A stretch of 64,000 bases of DNA from Hymenolepis diminuta (GCA_900708905.1 CAADRB010000006.1:2757927-2821926), one strand, 5' to 3'; shown: positions 49,401-60,780, counted from the first letter of the stretch. The notes: generated from the sequence alone by a model not told the origin. Made by a program: numbers and translations.

Positions 49401-50930
49401 GAAGTGTTAATGAAGATGATCCAGGAAAGATAGTTTCCGAATAATTTAACATAAACTAAACACGACATTTTAACTAGAACATGAACATCCGAATTCCATA
49501 GAACTAGATAACCTTATTGTAATTAAACAGTGCGCAATAAATAATACCAAAATCTAGATAAGAATAGAATAAAAGCATAAAATAAGCGGACAATATTAAA
49601 GAATAAAAGAAATTGGCTGCTCGTATATATTTAATTGGATTAGGAACGGATTTTTATATACAGAAATCCTAACACGCAGACAAATGCGATGTGAACACTT
49701 CAGTAGATGATCAAATATCAGGATACTACTGCTTACCTAAAGGTATTGAGAGCTAGCGAAGAAATTTACTAAAATAAAAATGATTACAGTTCTCCTTCTC
49801 TTTGTTGAGTAAAATAGAAACGGGAGATAATATAAATACATCTAAGATATAACTTAAGATTAGGCATGAAACCGTGCTTAACCTCGATTATTATAGGATT
49901 TCGAGACTCAGCAACACTCGATCTTTATGTGGAGAAGCCACATGAGTAGCAGTTTGAGTCATTTAATTTGGAAGGCTTTTCAATTCTTTGCATTGATCAG
50001 TTTATGCAAATGACGACCGATTCTTCCAATATATGGCCTTGTTTCATAGAGCACATTTAGTATGCGTGATATCAATAAACATTAAAGTCCAAATCCTAGT
50101 GACTGAAAGACATGACGAGGCTATCATCGTTTTACCTTCGGTGTCTAACAGGCAAAACTGAATACGATTGCTCGATCCCATTCTTTCATCACCAAATAGA
50201 TGTATTCAGCATTCTATCCTTTAAGGGGTTTAATAAATATCCATTAAGACGATCAATATTCAAATAAATATTTCCCCTGAGTACTCTCATTGTAATACAA
50301 TGTTAACTATTAAAAAATTTCACATAGGTAATCAGAAGAGAAAACGATGGTAGAATTCTGAGTGCTAGAAAAGAAAATCTCTGAATAAACATAAAGAAAC
50401 AAATCCTAATACCATAAATGAAATGTCAAACCCTCACGTGGATAAATTTTCATGAGAGCAGTATCCGAGAGAGGAATGCCAAGACGCGCAAGTTCTGCGG
50501 GAGGTAACCCCGTAGCAGCCAGCGAAGCATCGACCACATCACCCCCACCTTCTTGTTTCGCTACTCCACTTCCTCTTTCAATGATCGCCGGACACCTGCG
50601 CCGTTCATCCTCTGGCCAGTAGCTGACCTGTTCTTGTGGGCCAATTTTCTGATCCACATGTTGAATGTAAGTAAGTTCTGATGTACCTATGCCTCCTGAC
50701 TTTGTAACCACAACAATTTCAAGCTCTCCAATTCCGAGAGGAGTAATGACGGAGAGCTTCCGAGAGGAGAACCAACGGGCACTTGGGGAAACATCAATCC
50801 CGCCAACAAAAACGTGTGTGAGATCGAGAGCAGATTGACCAAAATATTCTCCACGCAGGGTGAGTTTTGTTCCTGGTACTCCCTCAACTGGTGAGATACC
50901 AGTAACTTGTGCGGGTGGTCCAGTATTCAT
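37449..50930 (-). CDS. EXOC2: Exocyst complex component 2 (Sec5), 3' end not located
   Basis: Sec5 is a subunit of the exocyst, which tethers secretory vesicles to the plasma membrane; in animals its N-terminal IPT/TIG domain is the binding site for active Ral GTPase. Nineteen exons were placed: 50930-50438, 47390-47315, 47181-47054, 46974-46915, 46821-46792, 46592-46524, 46444-46299, 46236-46155, 45263-45161, 45091-44916, 44059-43884, 43639-43512, 43433-43312, 43239-43166, 42681-42598, 42530-42430, 42356-42257, 39298-39070, 37689-37449. All junction phases agree, giving about 872 residues against about 924 in human. The start is fixed by homology of the first residues (QVTGISPVEGVPGTK). Diagnostic segments include YYKNASFEDL, ERFSFLFRLPESIRKTIKQ, EYNLVVNDYKRAKALF and NVEDLRTRVSNGW. 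One junction needs a GC donor. The last 50 or so residues were not found. Introns range from 62 to about 3050 nt. Confidence 0.9.
38095..38200 (+). repeat. SINE in EXOC2 intron 18
   Basis: B-box-like GGTTTGAGTC at 38138-38147 in the context CATGGG...ATCGGTGCTCAC. The tail TCTGTTAACATAATGGCC aligns with the 32.8 kb copy. Antisense to EXOC2. Confidence 0.55.
40350..40630. other. GC-richer island in EXOC2 intron 17
   Basis: The 2958-nt intron between 42256 and 39299 contains a patch richer in G and C, with AATTAATT-type cores, a CTGTCA site and pyrimidine tracts. It resembles the islands in the gene-poor half of the window and could be a regulatory element. No coding frame seen. Confidence 0.3.
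41049..41546 (+). CDS. Unassigned 165-codon open frame antisense within an EXOC2 intron
   Basis: The longest plus-strand frame of the window not explained by a known gene. It lies wholly within EXOC2 intron 17. It is rich in hydrophobic and aromatic residues (VIPLYIYTFALYL) and scattered cysteines, with no domain I recognise. A second frame of 67 codons (40841-41044) ends just before it in another phase. It could be a decayed single-exon gene or chance. Confidence 0.2.
   Translation: MILQKCRRIDSYSYVNPLLILKYRIQASRCLYRCSMLIRGPKCWCVRIDFFPSRDNLASNILWISLVLPFSDITEMRKEPRSPKFSVIPLYIYTFALYLNPLHSSDYNILLLNFIPGLKDCNNYLRLFYPKVDEKVIVYNLIYASTIRYSEKISMRKVISAMNLL
44705..44800 (+). repeat. Diverged SINE or tail copy in EXOC2 intron 10
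   Basis: The tail GCAGAATGCGAATCTCTCATAGAGTGG matches in pattern the array SINE tails at 31.6, 32.25 and 32.9 kb (AGAATGCCAG then TCTCATCAGAGAGG). The head is decayed. Confidence 0.4.
46792..46821 (-). CDS. EXOC2: EXOC2 30-nt micro-exon
   Basis: Thirty bases between CTAG and GTTAGA, phase 1 on both sides, coding for DLSVVYAPDE together with the neighbouring split codons. It is one of three consecutive phase-1 exons (60, 30 and 69 nt) that add a stretch with no clear counterpart in the vertebrate protein. Such symmetric exons can be skipped without a frameshift. Confidence 0.65.
47391..50437 (-). other. EXOC2 intron 1, about 3 kb
   Basis: Starts GTGAGG and ends TTTACAG. No other exon or intact element was recognised. 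Around 47500-47760 the sequence has the GC and texture of an old dispersed repeat but I could not classify it. Confidence 0.6.
50438..50930 (-). CDS. EXOC2: EXOC2 first coding exon with IPT/TIG domain
   Basis: Encodes the N-terminal 164 residues. Residues about 8-95 form the immunoglobulin-like IPT/TIG domain (TGISPVEGVPGTKLTLRG, then GGIDVSP, then VVVTKSGGIGTSELTY). The donor is CCAC|GTGAGG, leaving phase 1. An AG at about 50941 just before the ATG (TTAATTTTAG) suggests a 5' untranslated intron or a trans-splice acceptor. Confidence 0.9.
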
Positions 50931-50999
50931 CGTAAAACCTAAAATTAATATTTCATAAAATACAATAAAAACTTAAGTTTCCTAGCTAAAATCTCGCTT

Positions 51000-51930
51000 A
51001 AAAATACAAATACAACATATTTTATAAAGTAAATAATAACAACGTCCTATTCTAACTGACTTCCAGAAAAGATATCTTACCCAACTTTAAGATAGCGTTA
51101 GCTAGTTAGTGTACTCAAACAACGAGAGTTAATCTTAAGGTCTATGCTTTAATTTCGTGAAAGTTTCATTAAGTTTGCATTCACAACGGATCTATTTTAA
51201 ATCGTTTTTACGTTCTTCTAAGACTTTTGATCAAATTTAAGCATATATGCTTAAGTCGTTAAAATTGCGATCTACTAAGTTCGCCGATCTTATACATAAA
51301 CTAGCCACAGTTCAATATTCAATTTAAAAGTACGTCGAAAAATTTGATTTTAGGGTGTTTGCTCATTAATGGCAATGTATGTTTTTTGGTAATGAGGGAC
51401 AGAAATTATACGGACAAATTGGATAATGCCAACAATCCGATTTATACGGTTAGCCAACATTTTAAGCATTGTGTGTGCTTAGAATGCTTCCATACAGTTC
51501 AATGTTCAGCTTCTGCTATAGACACTAGGCTAACACTTAGCGATTGGAAAAGATTGACTAGCGATAAGCTGTCGACTGCAACATCCACAAGAAATTAATA
51601 GTATCAAGGCAATTTAAAGAATGATGTCTTTCATAATTCTGCAAGCCAAGCTCTCCCGGTCTGAGTTGTTTGTGACCACGAAATCAAGTGTCCTTTCTGG
51701 TCTCCACATTGCAGATATTGCCATCATGCCGCTTGGTGACTATGGCAGCTGTCCATTAGTGATTTAAATTGTTTGAGGGAATACACAAGACCGCTCACAT
51801 TATGTGCGTTCCTTGGGTCACAAAATTGTTTTGATAGCAAAATCACTCCACTCATTGTCCTCAAATCTCGACTTTTAAACTCAGCTGGTGGGGCGGATTG
51901 TCCTAACACGGCTAGAGATCTCCTTCGCCG
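51000..51930. other. EXOC2 upstream region and 3' flank of gag-protease relic
   Basis: Contains the presumed EXOC2 promoter side. Open frames of 60-84 codons on both strands (51344-51598, 51724-51909) match nothing I know; part may be further decayed retroelement. Confidence 0.35.
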
Positions 51931-51939
51931 AATAATCAG

Positions 51940-53220
51940 TCAGTCGGGGCAAAATTTGGCAAAATATAGAATAAAACTGTGTATCTGAATCCATAATGTG
52001 TGTTTCTGGTACATTACGGGTCTACTGAGGATAGACCTAATTGATCTGCTTGTTGTCGGCTTGAATAGAATAACATCGGACCCCTTCCAATGTGAATTTA
52101 TCCACGTAGTGAATGTCGCACCTTTAGTGGGTCCAGAGTGGTAAGTTAGAACTGACTCATGGGAGAATCTAATTTTGGTGACTGAACAGAATGACGAAGG
52201 ATTTCGGCGGTAATGCAGACAATGGTTACTTCCTCTCACGAGATTTTCTGCATTCGTAGGTTCGAGTGTAGGTGTCTGGCAGGTTTCGTTTTCGTCCGGA
52301 GACTGGATAAGGTTGAGCCCATCAACCCAGTTTAGGTCCATTAAGTTGATATTTCGATCCGTAACGTAGAACCTCTTGAAGATCGTCTTCTCCAGGAATG
52401 TAGTCTTGCATCGCATCGATGCGTAGAGTCGCACAACATTAGATATCGAAGCCAGTGTCGATCTGTAGCTCAAATGGTATATCATTAGTGCTTAGGTCAA
52501 CGTATTTTCTAGAACTAACATTTGCTTGCATTAAAGGACCATAGTTCTGCCTCTTCTGAGTTAACGCTCTCTTGTTGTTCGGGTTCTGCCTCGTTGAACT
52601 GTTCGTAGAAGTCCTCGGTAGAAGTTCCTTTTGAACATTAATGTTGCAGTTCTGGTAGCCACGTTTTCGATTGGGCAGTCCCGATGATAATGACGTTCTC
52701 CACAAAATTGACATTTTGGGATTAGCGCTTCTGACATTCGTCGGATAATTGTCGGATGAGGAGTGAGTCCCTCCCTAGTCAATAGATTATAATTCATTTT
52801 CAGGTCCTTTTAGGTTGAACACTCGCGGTTAACGGTCCTGCAACAGAGTCGGGTCTGCCATAACACATTTCGACATCAGGTTCCTTGTCAAGAGAGACAG
52901 AAGTCTGAGCCGAATCACAGAGTGGCAGAGGTATCTAAGACCTAGAATGAAGATGGGACGTCTAAATTGCCTTTCTTCGAGAGAAACAAATCGGAAATTA
53001 GTGCAAAGTCGGTTAACGATATCTGCATAATGGTGAAATTTTTATTTTCAGGTATGGTTAAGTGGAAGAGAGAATTGTTGTCACCAACGACCAAACCTAA
53101 CTAACCAATGATCTTTTCATAGTTTAGGTCGGAAGGATCTATCGGTAGAAAGTAGGACGAACATAGATAATGGTCGCTTCTGTTAAATTCACGAAGCAGC
53201 ATGGTAATTCAAGTGGCGTG
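51940..53220 (-). pseudogene. Ty3/gypsy-type gag-protease relic
   Basis: A minus-strand retrotransposon remnant reads in order. Gag core at about 53180-52870: FLPIDPSDLNYEKIIG, then a stretch with FHHYADIVNRL and later LLSLLDKEPDV. A zinc knuckle CQFCGERHYHRDC (CX2CX3HX4C, 52713-52675). A retropepsin active site FELQIDTGFDI (DTG codons 52459-52451). The protease C-terminal part DRNINLMDLNWVDGLNLI follows (within 52485-51940). Frame changes and stops separate the parts, so it is not functional. Reverse transcriptase, RNase H and integrase were not found. In live elements gag packages the RNA and the protease matures the polyprotein. Confidence 0.8.
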
Positions 53221-53229
53221 GAGATCTAC

Positions 53230-54630
53230 CATGAGGCTCTTATAAATATCACGGTATTTTACATACTATGTTGAAAAAGTTTCATCTATTAGTGCATTAT
53301 GATGAAAACATAGCCACATTTTTAAGGTAGTCTTTGGGAATCTTTGTCGACGTTGAGAAATTCATCCGAACGAAGCTACTTCTCAAGACTGAAGGGATTC
53401 GAGCTTTCATGTTAACGTAATTTGATAACTGCGTCGCCAAAATGCTATGATCAACTCTTCTCTGTTGGATACCGTAACTGACTCTTAGATTCCCTAAGGC
53501 GTTGCACTAGTTACAAATACGACCCGATAATATGTTTCAACTATTCGATCAGTATGGCCCCTGTCTACACAACTCTATTGAAGCTCTAAATTATAAGAAC
53601 CCTCTTTCCAACAAATGAACTAATGCTTTACATTTTGTACTTTGTTTGCTCAGTCTTTAATGGTAATTGTTTGACATATATGGAGAATATTGAGATTTAA
53701 AATATAATCAAGCATAATGTAGTGTGAATTTGTATAGCGTATATTACGTATATTTAAGCATGCATGTTAATTTAAATTACTCTTCATAATATAAAGTGTA
53801 ATCTTTTGACAGAAGCTTCGCTGCGACATTTAAATGTCAAATTATTTCTATTTAAATCGTGAGCCATCAGTTTTATGATGTTGTGTTGGCGCATAGCGTT
53901 TGAAGGCATCCCATCCATCCCATATAATCCATTCGCCGAACTGTCATGGCTGGTAATGTTATTCGTTAAGTGTACATAATTGAATGAATAATAAAACGGT
54001 GTTTTCACGATTAAGAACCGGGACTAATGCATTGATATAAACCTCGGCATTTATTATTACATATATAAATACGAATTCTTAAATACTTCTGCACCTAAGG
54101 CGGACTCGTGCTCATTTCCATTTTTAATGGTTAATCAGTGAAATCAATTTATGACGAAGTTAGTATTCACTAACGCTGTATTGCATACAGAAGAACGCAC
54201 TTGCATTCAACGTCAATGAAAAATAGGGAGATAGTTTAACATTTAACGTAATTTAAAAGTATATGACAATGGAAAACGTAAATCAAAATTTGCTTAAGTA
54301 TAACTTAAGTATATCACTAATTTTACCATCTCTAAAACTTATTTGAAAGGCATTACTTTTTTTAATGCTTTTTATTCTTAAAGAAGCCATTCCTTTGTTT
54401 GCTACGACACTGGAAGCTATCGATTCATGCAGACAAAATGACATTTTTATGTGTAGCGATGTATTTTTCTCCCAAGTTTATTTCATTTGAGACACTCAAA
54501 AAAATAACCTATATTAGCCATTTCTTTGTATTTCCAGACTGCCCCTCCTTCACTTAAAGATACACTTGAATACTCGTATCCCCGCCCTCACTCACCAATA
54601 GTACAACTAGCAGTTAACATTTTGTTAGAA
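53230..54630. other. 5' flank of gag relic, no gene seen
   Basis: AT-rich with no supported exon. It may be the decayed leader of the retroelement, between gag and the LTR-like repeat at 54635. Confidence 0.35.
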
Positions 54631-54634
54631 GAAA

Positions 54635-54915
54635 TGATAATTATTTTCCTCCGCTCCTAATATTTCTTCTATGAATAAATATGTAATTTCTTTCTTTATT
54701 TCCCCACCGATAAATAGCACTTGATAATTAACCTTATTTGTTTAAGCCGATACCGATTGAGAGCGAGTTTCGTTAATACACTCGGGTTGACTATAACGTG
54801 CCTTCTTATCTGCCGTGGGTTATTAGCTTCTGTGTTAAGTTACTATATTACCGAGTCTTCTAGATTATTGGCTCTGCGAGATTACTGCCAGAACTCCTAG
54901 TTGGTTTCGTTATAA
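54635..54915. repeat. Dispersed repeat copy B (possible LTR of the gag relic)
   Basis: Direct-orientation partner of 37110-37390 by a shared series of short blocks. It lies upstream, in minus-strand sense, of the gag-protease relic, where a 5' LTR would be expected. The LTR role is inferred; TG...CA ends and a primer-binding site were not identified. Confidence 0.55.
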
Positions 54916-54919
54916 CACA

Positions 54920-56036
54920 TTTGTTATCCCCATCAATACCCGGAAAACTCTATAGTTGAAAGCAATGAAATTAGGGAATCTGTTTTGACGTTGGTTTTAT
55001 CGGGGCCACATCGATCGAATAGATAGAATGGGTCAGATCACTCATGTCGTTAGATTAGTTTGAAAGTGGCAGAAAAGTCACCCCCAATTTATTAATAAGC
55101 AAATTAGGTTTGTATACAAAATATTTCTTCGTTGACATCAGTCATGATGATAGACACCCGTTTATGTATCTATGTGCAAACACGAAAACACACAGTGGGA
55201 TCGCCTGTGGACACTGTAATGGAGATCTTATCGCTAGTCATTCATTTCTAATCGCTAAATGATAATAGACATCTGCCGACTATAGCAGAATCCAAATATC
55301 GGATTACTTACAGAGAAGAGCATGTCATTCCAACCTCATTTAGAGATTATTCATCTGAGTCCCTAATGAAGAATTTTGTAATTTGTTCAATTTTCAGCTA
55401 AGACGTTTATTATGAATTAATTTGTAATAATTTAGAGTAGATCACGAATTAAATTTGGTACATTCATGGGCCTAAAAAAGAGATTAATTTTAAACATTGT
55501 TGAAAAACAGCAAGTATTCGATAGTCTGAAAAATTCGATGTAAATGGAAGTTTATTACGGCATAAAAGGAAGGTCCTGAAGGCGTGATCCTAACGAGATT
55601 TACTAGTTTTATCGATAATCCTGAAAATTATTTAGGTTGAATAAAACTAATAATTGAATAAGATAGAAAATCTAAGGACATGCAGACTGTAGTATTTAAA
55701 TGCTTTATTGGACACGAAAAATAATAATGAAGTTCATATTTCTCAAATGTCTAAATGTAAATTGATTAATCTTTTTAAGTTTAGTTATTAAATAAGTATC
55801 GCCCTTAGTGTATAAATTTTACAGCATATGACTTCAATATTAAAACTTCCGAGTCAAATTTAACAAACCAAAATGAAAGTTATGGCGGTTAAAAAACATT
55901 TTTAAAACACATTAGTGAAAATACTATTTGATTTAAAAACTGGAAATGTTATATCTAATTTTGATTTTAAGTAAATATTGTTTTAGTTGTCTGAATTTGG
56001 AGGCTTATCCAACAGTTTCTTGTGGTAGGAGTAACG
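54920..56036. other. Upstream region of GTF2F2
   Basis: AT-rich, no other gene seen. Just before the start codon, TTTTAG at 55981-55986 could be a trans-splice or 5' intron acceptor. Confidence 0.4.
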
Positions 56037-57132
56037 ATGTCGTCTTCGGTGCAGGGTTCAAGTGATGGCTTCTTTGAGGCTCATGCGTTGCATCCAGTTG
56101 ACACGAGTAGAGCTAGAGACGGTGTCTGGCTAGTTAAAGTCCCCAATTATCTATGTGATCTGTGGATGAAAGGAAATACAGAAAAGGTTGTCGGAGAAGT
56201 TGTGATTACTGCTCCCGACTCAAATTCCAGCAGTAAAGATCAATCAAATGTTTGTTTGGTAACCGATAGTGCTCTGATTGCTGAAGCTGGGGAGAATAGT
56301 GATTTTATTCCAAAAGTATGTCCATTTTATATGTACATTTTTTGCATTATAAATGCTTTTTGCAGCAACACAAGTTCCTTGTTCAAATGCTGTCATCTGA
56401 ACATCCTTCGGACAAGAAGGGTGGTCCTGGAAGCACCTCAGCTATGGTAGGACAAGAGCTTGTTGTTCTCTGTGAAGAAGATGTTCCCCAAGTTTCCAAT
56501 GAACCCAGTTCTTCATTGGCTGTTTCCTCACAAAGAAATCGATCCAGCAAGCGCTATTCCTTCTTCGGACGTGTTAACAGTCGTGCTGAATGCCGTCCTC
56601 CCGACAATCTTAGATATATGAAACTTAAGGCTGAACAGGTTTGTTTGTGGCCCGGCCACATCTCACTAGTTTTATAAAATCCAGCTTTTATGCGTCACTA
56701 TATTTCTCCAGCTTAAGGCAAAGAATCGTGCCAAGCACAAGGTTTGCATCCTGGAGAAGCCAGTGCAGTCTAATCTACCTGTTTCCAAACCAGTCTTTGA
56801 AGTGCAGCTTGAAAATCGCAAAAAGATTGAGGGCAAGAATTTGCGTCGTGAACGTGAGGATGTGTTACAGGATCTTTTCAAAGCTTTCGAAAGACATCAG
56901 TATTATACCTTCAAGGATTTGGTTAACCTTACTAAGCAACCCGCTGTAGGTCACCATTTGAACTAATTTATGGATTATTTCCCTAAATGTACAGGTTATG
57001 ACTTCTCTCTTATAGAACTATTTGCAAGAAATTCTGAAAGAAATTGGAGTTTTCAACTCGCGACCTCCACATCAAAATACGTGGGAATTGAAACCAGAAT
57101 ACCGTCATTATAAAGAGGATTCAAAAGAGTGA
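56037..57132 (+). CDS. GTF2F2: Transcription initiation factor IIF subunit beta (RAP30)
   Basis: TFIIF beta pairs with the alpha subunit (RAP74), binds RNA polymerase II and helps it join the preinitiation complex in the nucleus. Four exons: 56037-56315, 56366-56638, 56712-56945 and 57016-57132, with all introns GT-AG, phase 0, of 50, 73 and 70 nt. The 300-residue product (human about 249) has the N-terminal dimerisation domain (GVWLVKVPNYLCDLW at about residues 25-40, later SRAECRPPDNLRYMKLK) and a C-terminal winged helix (AFERHQYYTFKDLVNLTKQP, LQEILKEIG, NTWELKPEYRHY). The ATG at 56037 gives an N-terminal extension of about 15 residues over the human protein. An in-frame GTG upstream is not used as a start. 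The extra length also comes from a serine-rich insert near residues 130-155. Ends TGA at 57130. Confidence 0.95.
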
Positions 57133-58525
57133 ATTTGTATCTGTTTGTGTTCGGTTTCTTCCTAGTGTATATATTTTTTTACTCAAATCTCCTGCCTATG
57201 TTGCCTAGTTTTTACGCATACGTTATTTTGTTAATTGGTGCATTCGGAGCTATATGTAAACGCGTATCAATTTCTGATTGGTTTTTTTGTGCGAATGTTT
57301 CAGAATATTCGAGTGCTAGTCATCAGTGTATTGAATGGATCGGTAGTTTATCTAACCTCATTATTGTGGTCAATTTTGTTCGCTTAGTTGCGTGTTTATT
57401 AAAGTTTCATAAAACGGGCAGTTTTTTGCCAAACGGATAGATCTCGAGCTCGTACCTCCTATCGTAGATGTTATTGGGCTGGTGATTAATATTATTATCA
57501 ACGACAGAGAAAAAAAATACAATTGTTAATTAATTAATGCTATACCCTCCTTGAGACACGGTGACTTGAATAAAATTACACGTACACTCTGGGAGAGAAA
57601 TCAAACCTAATGATAAAACGTCGTTTTCAGGCTTCTTTAATTAATGCTCTCAGACTTGAAAGCTGTGCATCCCTTTGTCCGATTCGTATCCTTGATATAA
57701 TCTCTTAAAAAATGAACTCTTCGTACTAATGCTTGTGGAATAAGATTTTATAACGAGGATGTTAAATGAAGTAAATTTTTAAGTCGACCAATTGGTCATA
57801 CAGTTTATGAGATCACCTTTAAGTAACATATCAAATCATGAAAACTGAGCTTTGGAACAATTGGATGATACAAGATAAATTATACTTCTAATGAGAAAGG
57901 AATGTTCAGTATTCAAATAAAGTAGGATGCTCGACGCCTTGATATCATTATGTACCCTTATTCGACCCTCTCGATCCCTTACTGGACTACTGTGCTATTT
58001 TTTATGCCCGGGTCTGTGTTGGGCAGAGAAACAGAGAAATTAAAAAATGATTTGGATGAACTGACTTCTACATGGTCTTAGGATATGCAATTCCCACAGG
58101 GGATCCTAAGTTGCTCATCATCCTTATAAATATAGGAGCCCACGCCACTCCTGAAAGCTTGGTAATTAGAGAGAAAAAGACTGTCATTGGTTCGGGGCGG
58201 GGGGTGGGTTTAATTTTCAAACATCAATAAATATGGAGACGACTTGAGTTCAAATATGGTCCTCGTTGTGTTAATAAAACACCTTGGGATAATTGCATTT
58301 CGGTCTTTTCTATGCCTCTAGCTCTGAATCAACGGTAGCTTAGCGATAACATGTAGGTAGATAGATCATGGCGGCGAAAATTGGGCTTCTCAGTGTCACA
58401 GATTTATAAAAGTATCTAACTTCTGAGCACCAACCGTGCAGAACCTTAAACAAACCGTTACTATACAAATATGCAATTTAAACAATTCATATTTCAAAAC
58501 CCAATATATGCAAATGGAACTTGAA
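57133..58525. other. Convergent intergenic region GTF2F2/NME7
   Basis: Holds the 3' untranslated regions of both genes. A possible poly(A) signal AATAAA for GTF2F2 is at 57569-57574. Near 58240-58420 there is B-box-like and repeat-like sequence (GAGTTCAAATATGG). A hydrophobic frame at 57129-57440 is treated as chance. Confidence 0.45.
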
Positions 58526-58531
58526 TTTATT
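58526..58531 (-). terminator. NME7 poly(A) signal
   Basis: AATAAA on the minus strand, 54 bases beyond the NME7 stop codon, at a normal distance for a short 3' untranslated region. Confidence 0.55.
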
Positions 58532-58584
58532 AACCCTAGTTAAACATCGAATTATCCACTCAAAATGCGGAACAGAAAGTCAAT

Positions 58585-59995
58585 CTAAAATGGAATAGAC
58601 AAATTATCAAAAAATTTAAATTTATGGCAGTTTAAAAATATAGTTAAAAAGTTTGCCTCTAGTTGGACATCATCCGGTAGATCTGTACAGTGAATGGCAT
58701 TTTCGACCAGATTAACACCATATTTGGCACGAATACTATTTGGTTTGAGACATCGAGCTATTTCCTAAAAGAAACAGAGAATTCGCAAAATTCTCTCTTA
58801 ATTTTAAAGAAAGCAATTCAGTTTCAACATACCGGATCCATAGGACCGACAAACTCTCGGAATCTTTGTTGAACTGACTCTGGATCCTCGGGCGCGTGGC
58901 AAGCATCACATCGAGTAATTATTAGAGCCACGCATGTTCCATTTGTAAACTCATAGATTAATTTGGGATATTCATTAAGCACACCCTTATAAACCTCCAA
59001 AAATTCACTGGCGTCCGCTTTAGATAGATTGACATTACGAACCGCTATAATCTGAAATCCACCCGACTGAATGTTTTCCCAAATTTCTCCAATTAGTCCT
59101 TAAGATGTCAGTATTTAATTTATAAAACTCCTACCATTATGAACAGCATGAGGTTTGATAACTGCACATGTACTATCTTTAACATCCAAGTATTTTTTAT
59201 TTAACGTATTTGCTTGGATGGAGAATATTATTTTAGAAAAATTTTCAGACGATTTTGGATCCTGAGTAGGCATAAATACATCACTATTTGCGAATATATT
59301 GATTTTGTCAATATTAGATCCGTAGAGCATATTCTTCAAAACAGAATGGGCATCGCGTCTCATTAATTCGAGGGCTAAAAAACCCCCTTCAGGGAGGCTG
59401 TTTGCTAATTTGCTAAAATTAGCACAATAAAAGTGATAAACGGAAATCTTACACAATATCTACGCAATCAATGAACTCATTGAAATATTTACGAACATCC
59501 ATAGAATTCATATATAACATCTTAAGTTTGATAATTTTAAAATCACTCCTCTCAAAATTTGAAATGTATTTCCCAGCATTCGAAGTACCAGAAGGCGTTA
59601 TTATGCATATACACCTAGAGGTTAGATTTTTACTAAGTTTTTGATACTTTTCCGAATTTCCAGCTAATTCTCTCTCTGTACGGTCATTAGCAAATCCGAC
59701 AATATACAAACGCCGTGACAAAACATTTATAGTATTACCAATATAGAAATCTGATAACTTTATATCTGGTTGTACAATTCGTCTCAGAAACAGTTTATTA
59801 TCCCTAGGATAACGCTAAATGGGAATTATAAATAAAGTTTCAATACCATATCGACTGAATTGTCGTCAGTAAAGAAGTTGAGCCGAAATCTCTCAACTGC
59901 CCCAGATTCATTTTTTATCCATTCTACAATAAATGAGTACACGATAGCTTCGCACTAAAAGTTTTGTGTGACTGATACGAAAAATTAAGTACCAT
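58585..59995 (-). CDS. NME7: Nucleoside diphosphate kinase homolog 7
   Basis: NME7 proteins are found at gamma-tubulin complexes and on axonemal doublet microtubules; they have a DM10 domain and two NDP-kinase domains. Six exons: 59995-59993 (the ATG alone), 59954-59847, 59814-59453, 59412-59135, 59098-58833 and 58764-58585. Introns are 38, 32, 40, 36 and 68 nt. The product is 398 residues (human about 376). DM10 is at about 4-100 (SFIVEWIKNESGAVERFR, then FFTDDNSVDM, DFYIGNTINVLSRRL). Kinase domain A (about 104-235) has lost its KPD lysine (TPS at 110-112) and its catalytic histidine (Ala199 in NIFANSD). Domain B (about 239-385) keeps KPHAV (Lys244) and NAIHCTD (His364). Stop TAG at 58587. 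Convergent with GTF2F2. Confidence 0.9.
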
Positions 59996-60780
59996 CTTTA
60001 ACAATTTACGCGGCGCGTACGATGCATGGATATTGAAGGATATATTTATATATATTAACACAAATATTAATAAATGAGTTAATAAAAATACATTGCTTTT
60101 AATTTCCTAACATATTAGAAAAAAAGTACAATTTGTCCATAATTTGATGATACTTGTAAATTTTATGAAGAATTTATTCTAAAAATTAAATTTTATTCAG
60201 ATAAAAGTGGGAACAAGATTTTAGTTTCGCAGCTTAAGATGGCGGAAGAACATAATATCTCATTATTCTCATTTAATATTTCTTATGAAAATGTGCATTT
60301 TATGAGTGCATATTTATCAAACACATAGGTTTTCATTATCAATATAAGATCACAGCCGATTTTAAACTGAGTTTTTACAGTTACCTATTTTAAAACTATT
60401 GTATTTTTCTGTCACTAAGACTTGCAAATATAGACAATGGTGGTTTTCTGCTCTGAAACCAACTCGAAATCCCTATATTTAAGCATTCAGATAATACTGT
60501 GAAGTTTAATTGTCTTCATTGTAGGCAGTGGTTTTGTTTTTCACATAATTTATATGCCTGTTCAAGAATAAGATTAGACGTGGTTGTACCGTTATGGTAG
60601 AACATTTTAAGACTATTTTTTTACGTTCTGATTGAGATTCCTAACAAAATTCTTCTAAATGACAAAACTTCGTACATATGACTTAAAAAATATGAAATAT
60701 GTCAAAAATAGCTAAACACTTATTAGCATCTTAAAACGAAAATCGCTTTCACAGCAGAAAAGAAGCATGTCGAATGAGAT
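59996..60780. other. NME7 upstream region
   Basis: AT-rich, no other gene seen. The adjacent LTR element begins at about 60.8 kb. Confidence 0.4.

Noticed and set aside
50687..50887. Minus-strand 66-codon frame within the first EXOC2 exon
   Set aside because: Shadow frame of the TIG-domain coding sequence.
56318..56966. Plus-strand frames in other phases and a minus-strand frame
   Set aside because: Exon-intron read-through or antisense shadows of GTF2F2; only the pieces listed as exons are kept.
57129..57440. 103-codon hydrophobic frame overlapping the GTF2F2 stop codon
   Set aside because: It starts at a GTG, lies in the 3' untranslated region and has the composition expected of T-rich DNA; no family match.
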